The notes under the pieces: generated by a model | The model's input: the letters and a program-made list of their open reading frames with translations, nothing else | Databases searched by the model: none | What the model was told of the DNA's origin: nothing | Shown: positions 9,637 through 15,891 of the stretch, piece by piece | Layout: every line of letters starts with the position of its first letter | Position numbering within the stretch: position 1 is the stretch's first letter | Program-made: the position numbers and the translations under genes | From: Planctomycetes bacterium RIFCSPHIGHO2_12_FULL_52_36 | GTDB lineage: Bacteria; Planctomycetota; Brocadiia; Brocadiales; Bathyanammoxibiaceae | Assembly: GCA_001828545.1 (NCBI GenBank) | Contig: MHYW01000117.1 | Coordinates: 1 to 16,288, forward strand | Length of the DNA: 16,288 nt | Direction: 5' to 3'

Positions 9637-11529
9637 ATGCCTATAAACGAGAACATAACCAAACTGGACCTCAGACATCGGGTGGAGGAGTGGGTCGAGA
9701 GGGCCACGCTCACCCTCTCTACCCTGGGAGGGGGTTACCAGCCCGGCCAGGAGGTGTCAGTGTCCATAGGTGGACAGGACAGGCCCTTCCTGGTAGAGGG
9801 CCTGGACAAGAGACTACTCCCGGGGGGCCTGGCCCAGGAACTCAGCCTCCTCTCCTCTCTGAGTAAGGAAGCCAGGCGTTCCCCCGGGAAGACCCAACTC
9901 TTCCTCACCCTTACCGCCAGGGAGTATGAAGAGTTTCAGGTGGAATATGGGGGGAAGGAGGATAGTCTGGAATTCAGGCCCCTGATACGACTGGGGAATG
10001 CATTTGGGGAGAGGGGATGGGACTCCAACAGTATCATCCAGGTACTGGCAGGTCTCCTGGGGATAAAGGTCCACACAGGTCTACCTGCCTACTGGGTAAA
10101 GCAGTTTACCGTAAAACCCTCTGCCACCTTCCTGGGGGCCATCCTGGAGTTGGTCTCCCCTTTGAAACCCCTTCTCTACAGTGTGGAGGGAGAGGTCTTT
10201 ATTGTGGCGGAGATGGATATGGGGAGGGGGACCGTTTCAGGTAACACGTTGGACCTCCAGGGGGTAAGGATGGTGGGGGAGGAGGTAAAGCGTGGAAACA
10301 TTTCAGCTAAGGCAGGCCGTCTCCGCCTCACGGGCAACCTGGGGAGTTTCAGGTCTGAGCGATATAAAGGCCTCCTGAACCCCGAACCCTTCAATAATGT
10401 GGAAGGCCCGACAGGGGGTATCCTGGCCAGCAACTACTGCTACGGCACGACACGGGATAGCTACGTCACCGGGACGGACAGCATATCTTTCATAGACGCT
10501 GATGTAAGCGGGGTGGACCCTGATTCCGGGATAGTGAACAATTTTTCTCTGGAGGTGGTCTCCGTATTGAGAGGTAAGGACGTCTTTGGTAAGGTCACCT
10601 CCCTTTTAAGTGAATACCATCGTACCCATCGCTGGAGGCGCACCGACTCGGGCCTTCGTTCCATTATATATTCCATACAAGATACCGTCTTCCTGTATGA
10701 AAATACCCACGGGAGCTTTGCCTCCCCCAGGGAGTACGGCAACGTGGTGGGACAGGACTTCAATCCCAGGCCGGGGCGGGTGAGCACCCTGCACCAGGCA
10801 ATGTTCTATCCGTCCAATGGGGAGGTGGTCTTTGGGCTTTACCGTGTCCCGGAAGAAACCGCTACCTATTACTGGTACAGCCCCCACGGGGAGCTGGCGG
10901 CCCAGTACACCATCACCTCCGGGCCGGTTTATACCGAGGATGACGAGACCTTCAGTCCACTGAGTTCTCTTAATAAGGACGACATCTCTCCCGATGGCGC
11001 CGTCAAGCAAAAGATCCTGCGTGTGGAGTCAGTGTCCTATTATCAACTAAGCAGAGATTCCTACGGTGTCAGGCGGGAGCATACAAGGCTGAACCGCGAG
11101 GGTAGGTACTCCACCAGCGTAGACGTACAGATAGTCCAGGCCGGGGCGGTGCAGGGTTCTCCTGTGGAGTTCAGGAAGATGCAGGTTTATGCTGAGAAGG
11201 GGATAGGCAGTGAAGGCCCAATGGAGTCCCCTGCCCTGGAGGTTGCAGTGAACACCCCCAGTTGGGAGTCTCTGGAGACTATCCTGCCGCTCCTGGAGGA
11301 AGACCTGGGCCATGACGAGGTAGTCCGCACCTACGAGGTCTTTGGAGAATTAAACGCGGCCCTTGGGCTTCAGGTAGACATGCCTGTCTTTTCCAGTCTG
11401 GACGGTACGGAGGTCATTTCTTCACCTGGCCTCGCCTCGGTTCCTATAGTAGTGGGCTACGAGATAGAAAAGGACGCCTTTAAGGGTACTGCCCTTACAA
11501 GGCTCACGGTAAAGGGGAGGTTGGCTTGA
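9637..11529 (+). CDS. Probable phage tail/baseplate hub protein
   Basis: The 630-aa protein starts with a strand-rich region containing YQPGQEVSVSIGGQDRPFLVEG, the kind of PG-x-x-V-x-x-x-I-x-G segment seen in gp27/gpD-type hub proteins. Next comes WDSNSIIQVLAGLLGIKVHTGLPAYWVKQFTVKPSATFLGAILELVSPLKPLLYSVEGEVFIVAE (residues ~127-193), which follows the hub pattern of an 'IL..LA...GI' helix and a second motif ending in a strand. The large C-terminal part (about 240-630) is not recognised; it is rich in Tyr, Ser and Thr (VSYYQLSRDSYGVRREHTRLNREG). AAGG lies 7 nt upstream of the ATG. It heads a close-packed plus-strand group. The assignment to the hub is moderate; a tail-tip or tail-associated adhesin is possible. 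Confidence 0.55.
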   Translation: MPINENITKLDLRHRVEEWVERATLTLSTLGGGYQPGQEVSVSIGGQDRPFLVEGLDKRLLPGGLAQELSLLSSLSKEARRSPGKTQLFLTLTAREYEEFQVEYGGKEDSLEFRPLIRLGNAFGERGWDSNSIIQVLAGLLGIKVHTGLPAYWVKQFTVKPSATFLGAILELVSPLKPLLYSVEGEVFIVAEMDMGRGTVSGNTLDLQGVRMVGEEVKRGNISAKAGRLRLTGNLGSFRSERYKGLLNPEPFNNVEGPTGGILASNYCYGTTRDSYVTGTDSISFIDADVSGVDPDSGIVNNFSLEVVSVLRGKDVFGKVTSLLSEYHRTHRWRRTDSGLRSIIYSIQDTVFLYENTHGSFASPREYGNVVGQDFNPRPGRVSTLHQAMFYPSNGEVVFGLYRVPEETATYYWYSPHGELAAQYTITSGPVYTEDDETFSPLSSLNKDDISPDGAVKQKILRVESVSYYQLSRDSYGVRREHTRLNREGRYSTSVDVQIVQAGAVQGSPVEFRKMQVYAEKGIGSEGPMESPALEVAVNTPSWESLETILPLLEEDLGHDEVVRTYEVFGELNAALGLQVDMPVFSSLDGTEVISSPGLASVPIVVGYEIEKDAFKGTALTRLTVKGRLA

Positions 11530-11530
11530 A

Positions 11531-11734
11531 ATGAAAGAAATGGTACCCGTCTCAGGTGGGGGAAAAGAGGTAGGTCCTGTACTGGCCAGTAATCTGGTGG
11601 GGAGGTTGGGCACCGGAGGACTAATCTCCTCCACCTCTCTGCTGAACCAGTTTAGTAAGAACGTGGGGGTAGCAATCCCCCTGAATGGTAATGCTGATGA
11701 GCTACTATTTCTGGGAGAGATACGTGGGGTATGA
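11531..11734 (+). CDS. 67-aa phage protein of unknown function
   Basis: The ATG lies one base after the stop of the hub gene, with GGGGAGG about 10 nt upstream inside the hub coding end, so the two are likely translationally coupled. The product is Gly/Leu/Val-rich (GGGKEVGPVLASNLVGRLGTGGLISSTSLLNQFSKNVGVAIPLNGNADELLFLGEIRGV) with no signal peptide or clear transmembrane helix. No family was recognised. Its tight spacing suggests a tail-tip accessory role, but that is only context. Confidence 0.6.
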   Translation: MKEMVPVSGGGKEVGPVLASNLVGRLGTGGLISSTSLLNQFSKNVGVAIPLNGNADELLFLGEIRGV

Positions 11735-11750
11735 ACTGTGTAGCGATAAT

Positions 11751-11829
11751 GTAGGGGCAGGGTTTATCCCTGCCCAGCATTGGGGACAGAGCCCCAACGC
11801 TATAGCCCTGGTGCTCCGCCACCAGGGCT
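11751..11829. repeat. Three consecutive hairpins upstream of the holin-like gene
   Basis: GTAGGGGCAGGGTTTATCCC... (11751-11776, a GTAGGGGC-family element), TTGGGG-ACAGAG-CCCCAA (11780-11797) and AGCCCTGGT...ACCAGGGCT (11804-11829) lie back to back. None is followed by a T-run. They precede the Shine-Dalgarno sequence of the next gene by a few bases and could form a stacked leader structure. Confidence 0.65.
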
Positions 11830-11847
11830 CATGAAAAGGAGAAGAGG

Positions 11848-12102
11848 GTGAGGAACTGCGAGGGACGTATTCTGGAAGAGTTGGAGGGGCTTATAAGACA
11901 GACCTCAGGGGTATCGGAGAAGGTAGCCCGCCTGGAAGAAAAGGTCAACCACCTGGAGGATCTGATAGCCGTATTCCTTAGGGACCACAATGACCTGGTG
12001 GCCCTGAAGACTAGGTGGCACGTCGTCCTGGGTATAGCAGGCTTCTCCGGGGCGGCCTTCACCACCCTCCTGGCATGGTACCTGAGGGTACATCACGGAT
12101 GA
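11848..12102 (+). CDS. Coiled-coil plus transmembrane protein, holin-like (XhlA-like)
   Basis: The 84-aa product starts at GTG 11848, with AAGGAG 7 nt upstream. Residues ~8-45 form heptads (ILEELEGLIRQTSGVSEKVARLEEKVNHLEDLIAVFL), a coiled coil, and residues ~58-79 (HVVLGIAGFSGAAFTTLLAWYL) form one membrane helix, followed by a short basic tail RVHHG. This layout matches XhlA-type phage proteins and similar small holin-associated membrane proteins, which sit in the inner membrane in the lysis module. The position downstream of the tail hub fits. Alternatively it is an uncharacterised phage membrane protein. Confidence 0.6.
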   Translation: MRNCEGRILEELEGLIRQTSGVSEKVARLEEKVNHLEDLIAVFLRDHNDLVALKTRWHVVLGIAGFSGAAFTTLLAWYLRVHHG

Positions 12103-12142
12103 GGAATATGGCGTGCGAACTCACGAACTAAGGTAGCCACAG

Positions 12143-12196
12143 GTAGGGGCGTATTGCAATACGCCCCTACGTTAAACGCATTCCGCCTGAGGCGGA
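12143..12196. repeat. Perfect GTAGGGGC palindrome and TCCGCCTGAGGCGGA palindrome
   Basis: GTAGGGGCGTATTG and CAATACGCCCCTAC form a perfect 28-nt palindrome (12143-12170). Twelve bases on, TCCGCCTGAGGCGGA (12182-12196) is followed by GTGGAGCAAA, resembling the Shine-Dalgarno-bearing flank of the copies at 3411 and 13523. Here GGAG precedes the zinc-ribbon gene start by about 10 nt. Confidence 0.75.
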
Positions 12197-12210
12197 GTGG
12201 AGCAAACCTG

Positions 12211-12447
12211 ATGAAAACTAGCCATAGGAGACGGGAAGGGTTTTTAAATTTCGGCACACGGGCCGTAGAGGATGTCTTCTCAGCCACACTGTTGAGTGAC
12301 GCCCTTTATGCCAGTCTGCCCAATAGGAGGACTTGTGTCATCTGTGGAGGGCGACTAGTAAAAAGTGCCCACTACCCATGTTGCACTAAAGGATGCAAGA
12401 AGGAACATAAAGACTGGCTTAATACGGGCCAGAAAGGATTAACTTAA
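12211..12447 (+). CDS. Small zinc-ribbon/treble-clef-like protein (78 aa)
   Basis: The C-terminal half reads RTCVICGGRLVKSAHYPCCTKGCKKEHKDWLN: a CxxC pair followed after ten residues by CC and a further Cys, the usual arrangement of a short treble-clef zinc finger (C-x2-C ... C-x3/4-C). The N-terminal half (KTSHRRREGFLNFGTRAVEDVFSATLLSDALYASL) is basic then amphipathic. ATG 12211 is chosen because the frame upstream, to 12154, runs through two palindromes. The stop directly abuts the next ATG. Such small zinc proteins are common in phage accessory positions and may bind nucleic acid or partner proteins; no specific role can be given. Confidence 0.6.
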   Translation: MKTSHRRREGFLNFGTRAVEDVFSATLLSDALYASLPNRRTCVICGGRLVKSAHYPCCTKGCKKEHKDWLNTGQKGLT

Positions 12448-13092
12448 ATGCCGCAACCGAACGTCTACTGGTTCTATAATCAAGGCACGAGCGACGTAGC
12501 CAAGACGGCTGGCCCTGCTGAGGACTCTAACTTCAAACTCATCGCCCCGGCGGATGCCCTTGTCTTCACGGGTCAGGCCGCTACAGACGGCGACCCGACA
12601 AACACTAGGGACAATATCCTCATCCCTGACTCTGGCTCAGTAGAGTTTGACAAGACCTTCATTGATAATGGCACTACCATTGAGCAAGTCCCCCTGGCAG
12701 GGACTAACCAGGGCAAGCAGTCAGGCGGGGCCACACGCTATCCCTTCTGCCTCCACTTTGACGGCCCGACAAGCACCATACCTTATCTGGAGTTTTGGGA
12801 CGATTCAAATCACACCACCATCGCCTCAAAAGTCCTGGGCTCTGGTACACCTGCTAATTCTTTTATCAAGGGCATAGCCACCACCTCCGCCGCTCCCGTG
12901 AATGCTGACTGGGTGGCCAATAACGAACACAAGAACCTGGCGGGGGACGGGGCAAACAACCGGTTGGAGCTTTCTAACGCCGCCCTCTCCGGCCCAACGG
13001 AACTGTATTTTAACCTGGCGGGCAGGCTACCGGCAGGGGCGGGGAATTTCAACGCCAATCCAGTCCTGGCACTGAGGTTTACATGGTCTTAA
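12448..13092 (+). CDS. Unrecognised phage virion-type protein (214 aa)
   Basis: No family was recognised. The sequence is strand-rich, low in Cys and charged residues, with many Asn/Asp/Thr/Gly turns (PNVYWFYNQGTSDVAKTAG, SGSVEFDKTFIDNGTT, ATRYPFCLHFDGPTSTIPYLEFWDDSNHTT) and ends LALRFTWS. This composition and the location between tail hub and tail fiber suggest a beta-sandwich tail or head decoration protein. The start follows the previous stop with no gap (TAAATG), with AAAGGA about 9 nt upstream, so it is in the same transcription unit. There is no signal peptide. Confidence 0.6.
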   Translation: MPQPNVYWFYNQGTSDVAKTAGPAEDSNFKLIAPADALVFTGQAATDGDPTNTRDNILIPDSGSVEFDKTFIDNGTTIEQVPLAGTNQGKQSGGATRYPFCLHFDGPTSTIPYLEFWDDSNHTTIASKVLGSGTPANSFIKGIATTSAAPVNADWVANNEHKNLAGDGANNRLELSNAALSGPTELYFNLAGRLPAGAGNFNANPVLALRFTWS

Positions 13093-13098
13093 AAATGA

Positions 13099-13126
13099 TT
13101 GTCGTTCTGAGCGGAGCGAAGAATCT
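13099..13126. repeat. GTCGTTCTGAGCGGAGCGAA dispersed repeat serving as a leader
   Basis: The sequence TTCTGAGCGGAGCGAAGAATCT is a form of a short repeat widely dispersed in bacterial genomes. It lies directly before ATG 13127, and its GGAG (13113-13116) is 10 nt upstream of that codon, so the repeat may supply the ribosome-binding site. Confidence 0.6.
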
Positions 13127-13561
13127 ATGAGTCTGGCAAGGATACATTTCGTTGTCCATTTTGCGGACGGCGAGACCGTCGTAGGGGCAGACCTATGTGT
13201 CTGCCCGACAGGAAACACTGGTTGGCGTGGCCTGCCCGATAAATCCATTGCAAAGTTGTCCCTGGTCAATCCTCACGGCGACCTGCTAACCCTCCAGGGC
13301 TACGAGGAGTACAATTTCATGGTAGAGAGCCTCCAGGCCCTGGGCCAGGTAAGCTATATGAGCGATGTCTATGTAATGGGTGCAAGGGATGGGAAGGTAG
13401 TGGTCTATAGGATGCGGGCATCTAGGAAATCCCTGAGTGACCCCGTCCAGGTGGGGGACATAATGGTAAAGGTGGCGGATAGGGGCAAGGAATACCTGGG
13501 CGCGGAGACAACAGGTTGGAAATCCGCCTCAGGCGGGATGGAGGAAAGGAATTGGGCTTAA
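13127..13561 (+). CDS. Small phage protein with an in-frame palindrome insertion (144 aa)
   Basis: The body reads RIHFVVHFADGETV ... WRGLPDKSIAKLSLVNPHGDLLTLQGYEEYNFMVESLQAL ... VYVMGARDGKVVVYRMRAS, a pattern I associate with small uncharacterised phage tail-region proteins that begin with a short hairpin and a 'LPDKPI' motif. Between ETV and WRGLPDK, residues ~18-28 (VGADLCVCPTG) are encoded by a GTAGGGGC-type palindrome (13178-13209) and look like an insertion. The C-terminus after ETTGWKSASGGMEERNWA is encoded by a TCCGCCTCAGGCGGG palindrome, so the native end was probably replaced. The function is unknown. Confidence 0.6.
   Translation: MSLARIHFVVHFADGETVVGADLCVCPTGNTGWRGLPDKSIAKLSLVNPHGDLLTLQGYEEYNFMVESLQALGQVSYMSDVYVMGARDGKVVVYRMRASRKSLSDPVQVGDIMVKVADRGKEYLGAETTGWKSASGGMEERNWA
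13178..13209. repeat. GTAGGGGC-type palindrome inside the 144-aa gene
   Basis: GGGCAGAC (13185-13192) and GTCTGCCC (13199-13206) are perfectly complementary, flanked by GTCGTAG and GAC. The element keeps the reading frame open and encodes VGADLCVCPTG in a place where the surrounding protein pattern is otherwise continuous. Confidence 0.65.
13520..13547. repeat. TCCGCCTCAGGCGGG palindrome at the end of the 144-aa gene
   Basis: The palindrome and its flank GATGGAGGAAAG match the element at 3411-3434 almost base for base. Here it forms the C-terminal codons of the 144-aa gene, and its GGAGG is not at a useful distance from the next start (13570). Confidence 0.6.
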
Positions 13562-13569
13562 GAGTTCAA

Positions 13570-14103
13570 ATGTTTAAAGGTTTAAAGAAATTTTCCCTGC
13601 CTACTGTCTACTGTCTACTGCCTACTGTCTTTTTAGGCTGTGGCCTGGTGGAGAAGGCACTTGTAACCTTGATTGCCCCCAACCCCGAGCTAAAGAGATT
13701 GGAGGCCCAGAAGGAGACGACAAAGGACGGGATAGAGGCCGTAAAGGACCCGGCGGTGGACAAAGAAAAGGCCAAACAGATTGTGAGGCTCGTGGAGAGT
13801 TCTCAGAGACAGGGACACCCCTCCTTTTTCAGTGCAGTAGTCTCCGGCCTCTATACTGAGGAAGGGCGAAGATTGGCAGGGCTGGCAGTTGTGGCATTGG
13901 CCTCACTGGGGGCGATGGGGTGGAAGATGGCTCAGGCCACGCTATTGGGCAGGGCACTGGACGCAACAATCTTAGGCGTCCAGGAATACAGGAACATCAG
14001 TCCAGACGGCGGGCAGGAACTCAAGACCATCCTGTCCAGGAGGCACAAGGGCCTGCCTGTAGATATGGCAAGAAGGGTGGCCAGGGTGCTCAAGGAGACA
14101 TAG
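13570..14103 (+). CDS. Membrane-associated phage protein with a repeat-derived signal segment
   Basis: The 177-aa product has an N-terminal signal-like segment MFKGLKKFSLPTVYCLLPTVFLGCG. Its core is encoded by the CTACTGTCTACTGCC heptad repeat, and FLGC is a near but not canonical lipobox (Phe at -3). Residues ~36-80 are charged and helical (PELKRLEAQKETTKDGIEAVKD). Residues ~102-121 (LAGLAVVALASLGAMGWKMA) are a membrane helix, followed by a soluble C-terminus (RALDATILGVQEYRNISPDGGQELKTILSRRHKGLPVDMARRVARVLKE). ATG 13570 is chosen because the frame further upstream overlaps the 144-aa gene and a palindrome. A lysis role (spanin or holin partner) is possible by context with the neighbouring membrane proteins, but unproven. 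Confidence 0.6.
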   Translation: MFKGLKKFSLPTVYCLLPTVFLGCGLVEKALVTLIAPNPELKRLEAQKETTKDGIEAVKDPAVDKEKAKQIVRLVESSQRQGHPSFFSAVVSGLYTEEGRRLAGLAVVALASLGAMGWKMAQATLLGRALDATILGVQEYRNISPDGGQELKTILSRRHKGLPVDMARRVARVLKET

Positions 14104-14106
14104 GAG

Positions 14107-14283
14107 ATGCTAGATACCTTACTCGCCATTGCCCTGGCCGGTTGCTGGATACTGGGCTTCTTTGTATCAGCCCAGTTCCTCCACAAACAATTTGAGATTG
14201 CAAGGAAGCTGGACGAATTGAGGAAACAAGAAAATGTCAAAATCCAAAGCCCGAATGTCAAAGGAATGTCAAAGCTCAAATGA
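14107..14283 (+). CDS. 58-aa single-pass membrane protein
   Basis: The start codon lies 3 nt after the preceding stop, with AAGGAG (14092-14097) 9 nt upstream. The product reads MLDTLLAIALAGCWILGFFV (membrane helix, residues ~3-22), then SAQFLHKQFEIARKLDELRKQE (amphipathic helix). The last ~16 residues (NVKIQSPNVKGMSKLK) are encoded by the AATGTCAAA repeat, so the stop codon lies within the repeat and the native C-terminus has probably been replaced. Together with the upstream gene it forms a pair of membrane-anchored proteins, suggestive of phage lysis functions or an uncharacterised envelope role. Confidence 0.6.
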   Translation: MLDTLLAIALAGCWILGFFVSAQFLHKQFEIARKLDELRKQENVKIQSPNVKGMSKLK

Positions 14284-14436
14284 CAAATCAATGTCAAAGC
14301 CCGAATGTCAAATGTCAAATTTGGAATTTGGATTTTGACATTTGTTTGAACTTTGGATTTTGAACTTTGGATTTTTTTAACTTTGGCATTTGGATTTTGG
14401 ATTTTATTTGAAATTTGGATTTTGGAATTTGGATTT
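14228..14436. repeat. ~210-bp AT-rich imperfect palindrome (AATGTCAAA / TTTGGATTTTG)
   Basis: The left half has tandem AATGTCAAA and AATCCAAAGCCCGAATGTC units; the right half has TTTGGAATTTGGATTTTGAC and TTTGGATTTTG units, which are largely complementary to the left. It separates the membrane-protein genes from the mosaic gene, and provides the end of the former and the leader of the latter. This kind of short-word repeat is common in environmental bacterial genomes. Confidence 0.7.
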
Positions 14437-14443
14437 TAGACTT

Positions 14444-15757
14444 ATGAAAAAAGACTACATCTACCACGACAAGGGCCAGTATAGGCTCCTCCAGAACGCC
14501 AAGAGGCTAGGTAACTTCATGGTAGCAGACAAGGGGTTTGTCCCCATTGAGCAGGTATTGCCTGAGCAGAGGTTCGCCCACCAGCCCATATTCAGGAGGC
14601 CACCGGAGGAACTAGTAACGGTCTTCAGCTATATCCATAACTTCAACCAGGGAGTCTTTAGCTCTACAAATCGCGCTATCAAGGTAGCCAACTTGTTTAA
14701 GAAATCCAGTACCACAAACCCCGACGGGGTTCACCTTTTATACAAATACACTGGCTGGACAGACGCACCTTATGTGCAAAATATATTACTCAAAAATTGG
14801 AGTGCAGAGGCACAAGCCACAAAGTATTGGAGTTCCGATTCATGTAGGGGCTACTGGACTGCTCTTGGAAACAGCCAAGAAGGGGTTATTCTCAAAAGTA
14901 GCAATTTTCCTATATTCTTCAAGAATTATATTTTCTTCAGTGTCTCTAATAATATGGATGCTATCTACTACGCAAAGCTGAATTCAAAGAGGACAGAAAC
15001 TAAAGAAATAAAAGTTGCTATACAAGAAAACGATAGAAGATTTTACTCTCTTGGATGGCTCTATATGGATGCTACCGACCCTGATTATGGCTACAAGCTG
15101 GTAATCTATAAACAAAATGGCCCGTATGAGCCAGCGAGGAGATGGTCAGGTACTTTTGAACATGGATTTGGTTCAGGGAATATTGAGCCGTTTGATACTG
15201 GCTGGCTAGATGGGGCGGGGACATATTGGGACTATTTTATGGGGACAACAAAAATCACTGCCTATGCAGGTTGTGGCGGGACATGGATATTGGAACGTCC
15301 TTTAGGGATTTGGATTATTGCTCCATTGAATGAACAAACCACTTCCGGACTTAATTATTCAATAAATATGGTGCAGTACAAGGCCAATAGCCTTGAGGGC
15401 CCCTGGGTCTATGACAAGACCTGGGATACCTATAACCTTGACTGGGGTTCTCCAGCTTATACGGCCATCATCCAGGAGTTGGCCTCCCTGATATTCTCTA
15501 AGAATCATAAAGACCTCTCTATAGCCATAGCTGGAAGCTCCGCAACGGGTATCTTTGAAGATGTTCTTAGAGAGGCATACACCCCACCGTATACTAATGT
15601 CTCTAATTGGTCAGTGGTATACAGCCGAGGTGGTGAAGGAGAGATAATACGTATGTGGCCTCCCGTAGAAGGTAAGAATTATTTAGTAAAAAGGCAAGGC
15701 AACGGACAGATGGAGAAGACATTGATTACGGATATAGACAATGGATACAAAGATTAA
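14444..15757 (+). CDS. Mosaic phage-region protein of unknown function (437 aa)
   Basis: The ATG at 14444 is preferred because upstream codons in frame are repeat-encoded (FGFYLKFGFWNLDF). No clear Shine-Dalgarno sequence is present. The first ~100 residues (KKDYIYHDKGQYRLLQNAKRLGNFMVADKGFVPIEQVLPEQ) have base composition like the neighbouring phage genes. From about 14770 to 15380 the DNA is distinctly AT-richer, with Asn/Lys/Tyr/Trp-rich product (WSAEAQATKYWSSDS, NYIFFSVSNNMDAIYYAKL). Near residue 316 an ANSLEGPWVYD motif resembles segments of glycosidase-type beta-propellers (-SxxGPW-). This suggests a receptor- or glycan-binding virion protein upstream of the tail fiber, with a transferred central domain. 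No signal peptide is seen. The exact family is not recognised. Confidence 0.55.
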   Translation: MKKDYIYHDKGQYRLLQNAKRLGNFMVADKGFVPIEQVLPEQRFAHQPIFRRPPEELVTVFSYIHNFNQGVFSSTNRAIKVANLFKKSSTTNPDGVHLLYKYTGWTDAPYVQNILLKNWSAEAQATKYWSSDSCRGYWTALGNSQEGVILKSSNFPIFFKNYIFFSVSNNMDAIYYAKLNSKRTETKEIKVAIQENDRRFYSLGWLYMDATDPDYGYKLVIYKQNGPYEPARRWSGTFEHGFGSGNIEPFDTGWLDGAGTYWDYFMGTTKITAYAGCGGTWILERPLGIWIIAPLNEQTTSGLNYSINMVQYKANSLEGPWVYDKTWDTYNLDWGSPAYTAIIQELASLIFSKNHKDLSIAIAGSSATGIFEDVLREAYTPPYTNVSNWSVVYSRGGEGEIIRMWPPVEGKNYLVKRQGNGQMEKTLITDIDNGYKD

Positions 15758-15759
15758 TT

Positions 15760-15787
15760 GTAGGGGCGGCCGGTCGGCCGCCCCTAC
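15760..15787. repeat. GTAGGGGC palindrome between the mosaic gene and the tail fiber
   Basis: GTAGGGGCGGCCGG and TCGGCCGCCCCTAC form a near-perfect 28-nt palindrome 2 nt after the previous stop. It is followed by TTGC rather than a T-run, so it is probably not an intrinsic terminator. Confidence 0.75.
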
Positions 15788-15801
15788 TTGCGGAGGAAAC
15801 A

Positions 15802-15891
15802 ATGCCCATCAAATATAAACTAGTACGTAGGGTGCGTGGAACGCACCGAAAGCAGACAGGAGTAGAAAAATGCCAGTCAAATATAAACTAG
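15802..15891 (+). pseudogene. Duplicated, frameshifted start of the tail fiber gene
   Basis: A 22-nt segment starting at ATG 15802 (MPIKYKL) reappears, with two base changes, at 15870-15891 (MPVKYKL), the intact tail fiber start. Both have GGAG just upstream. Between them lies an insertion with the palindrome GGTGCGT-GGA-ACGCACC (15831-15847). The spacing of 68 nt puts the two starts in different frames. Translation from 15802 gives only 29 residues, ending at TAG 15889-15891 within the real gene. It is an abortive remnant or a short upstream frame. Confidence 0.65.

Noticed and set aside
11804..11829. Intrinsic terminator before the holin-like gene
   Set aside because: The hairpin is strong but no T-run follows, and the next gene's Shine-Dalgarno sequence starts directly after it.
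15802..15891. Real small gene of 29 codons before the tail fiber
   Set aside because: Its first codons duplicate the fiber start and the rest is the inserted palindrome and a frameshifted copy, so it is best read as a remnant.
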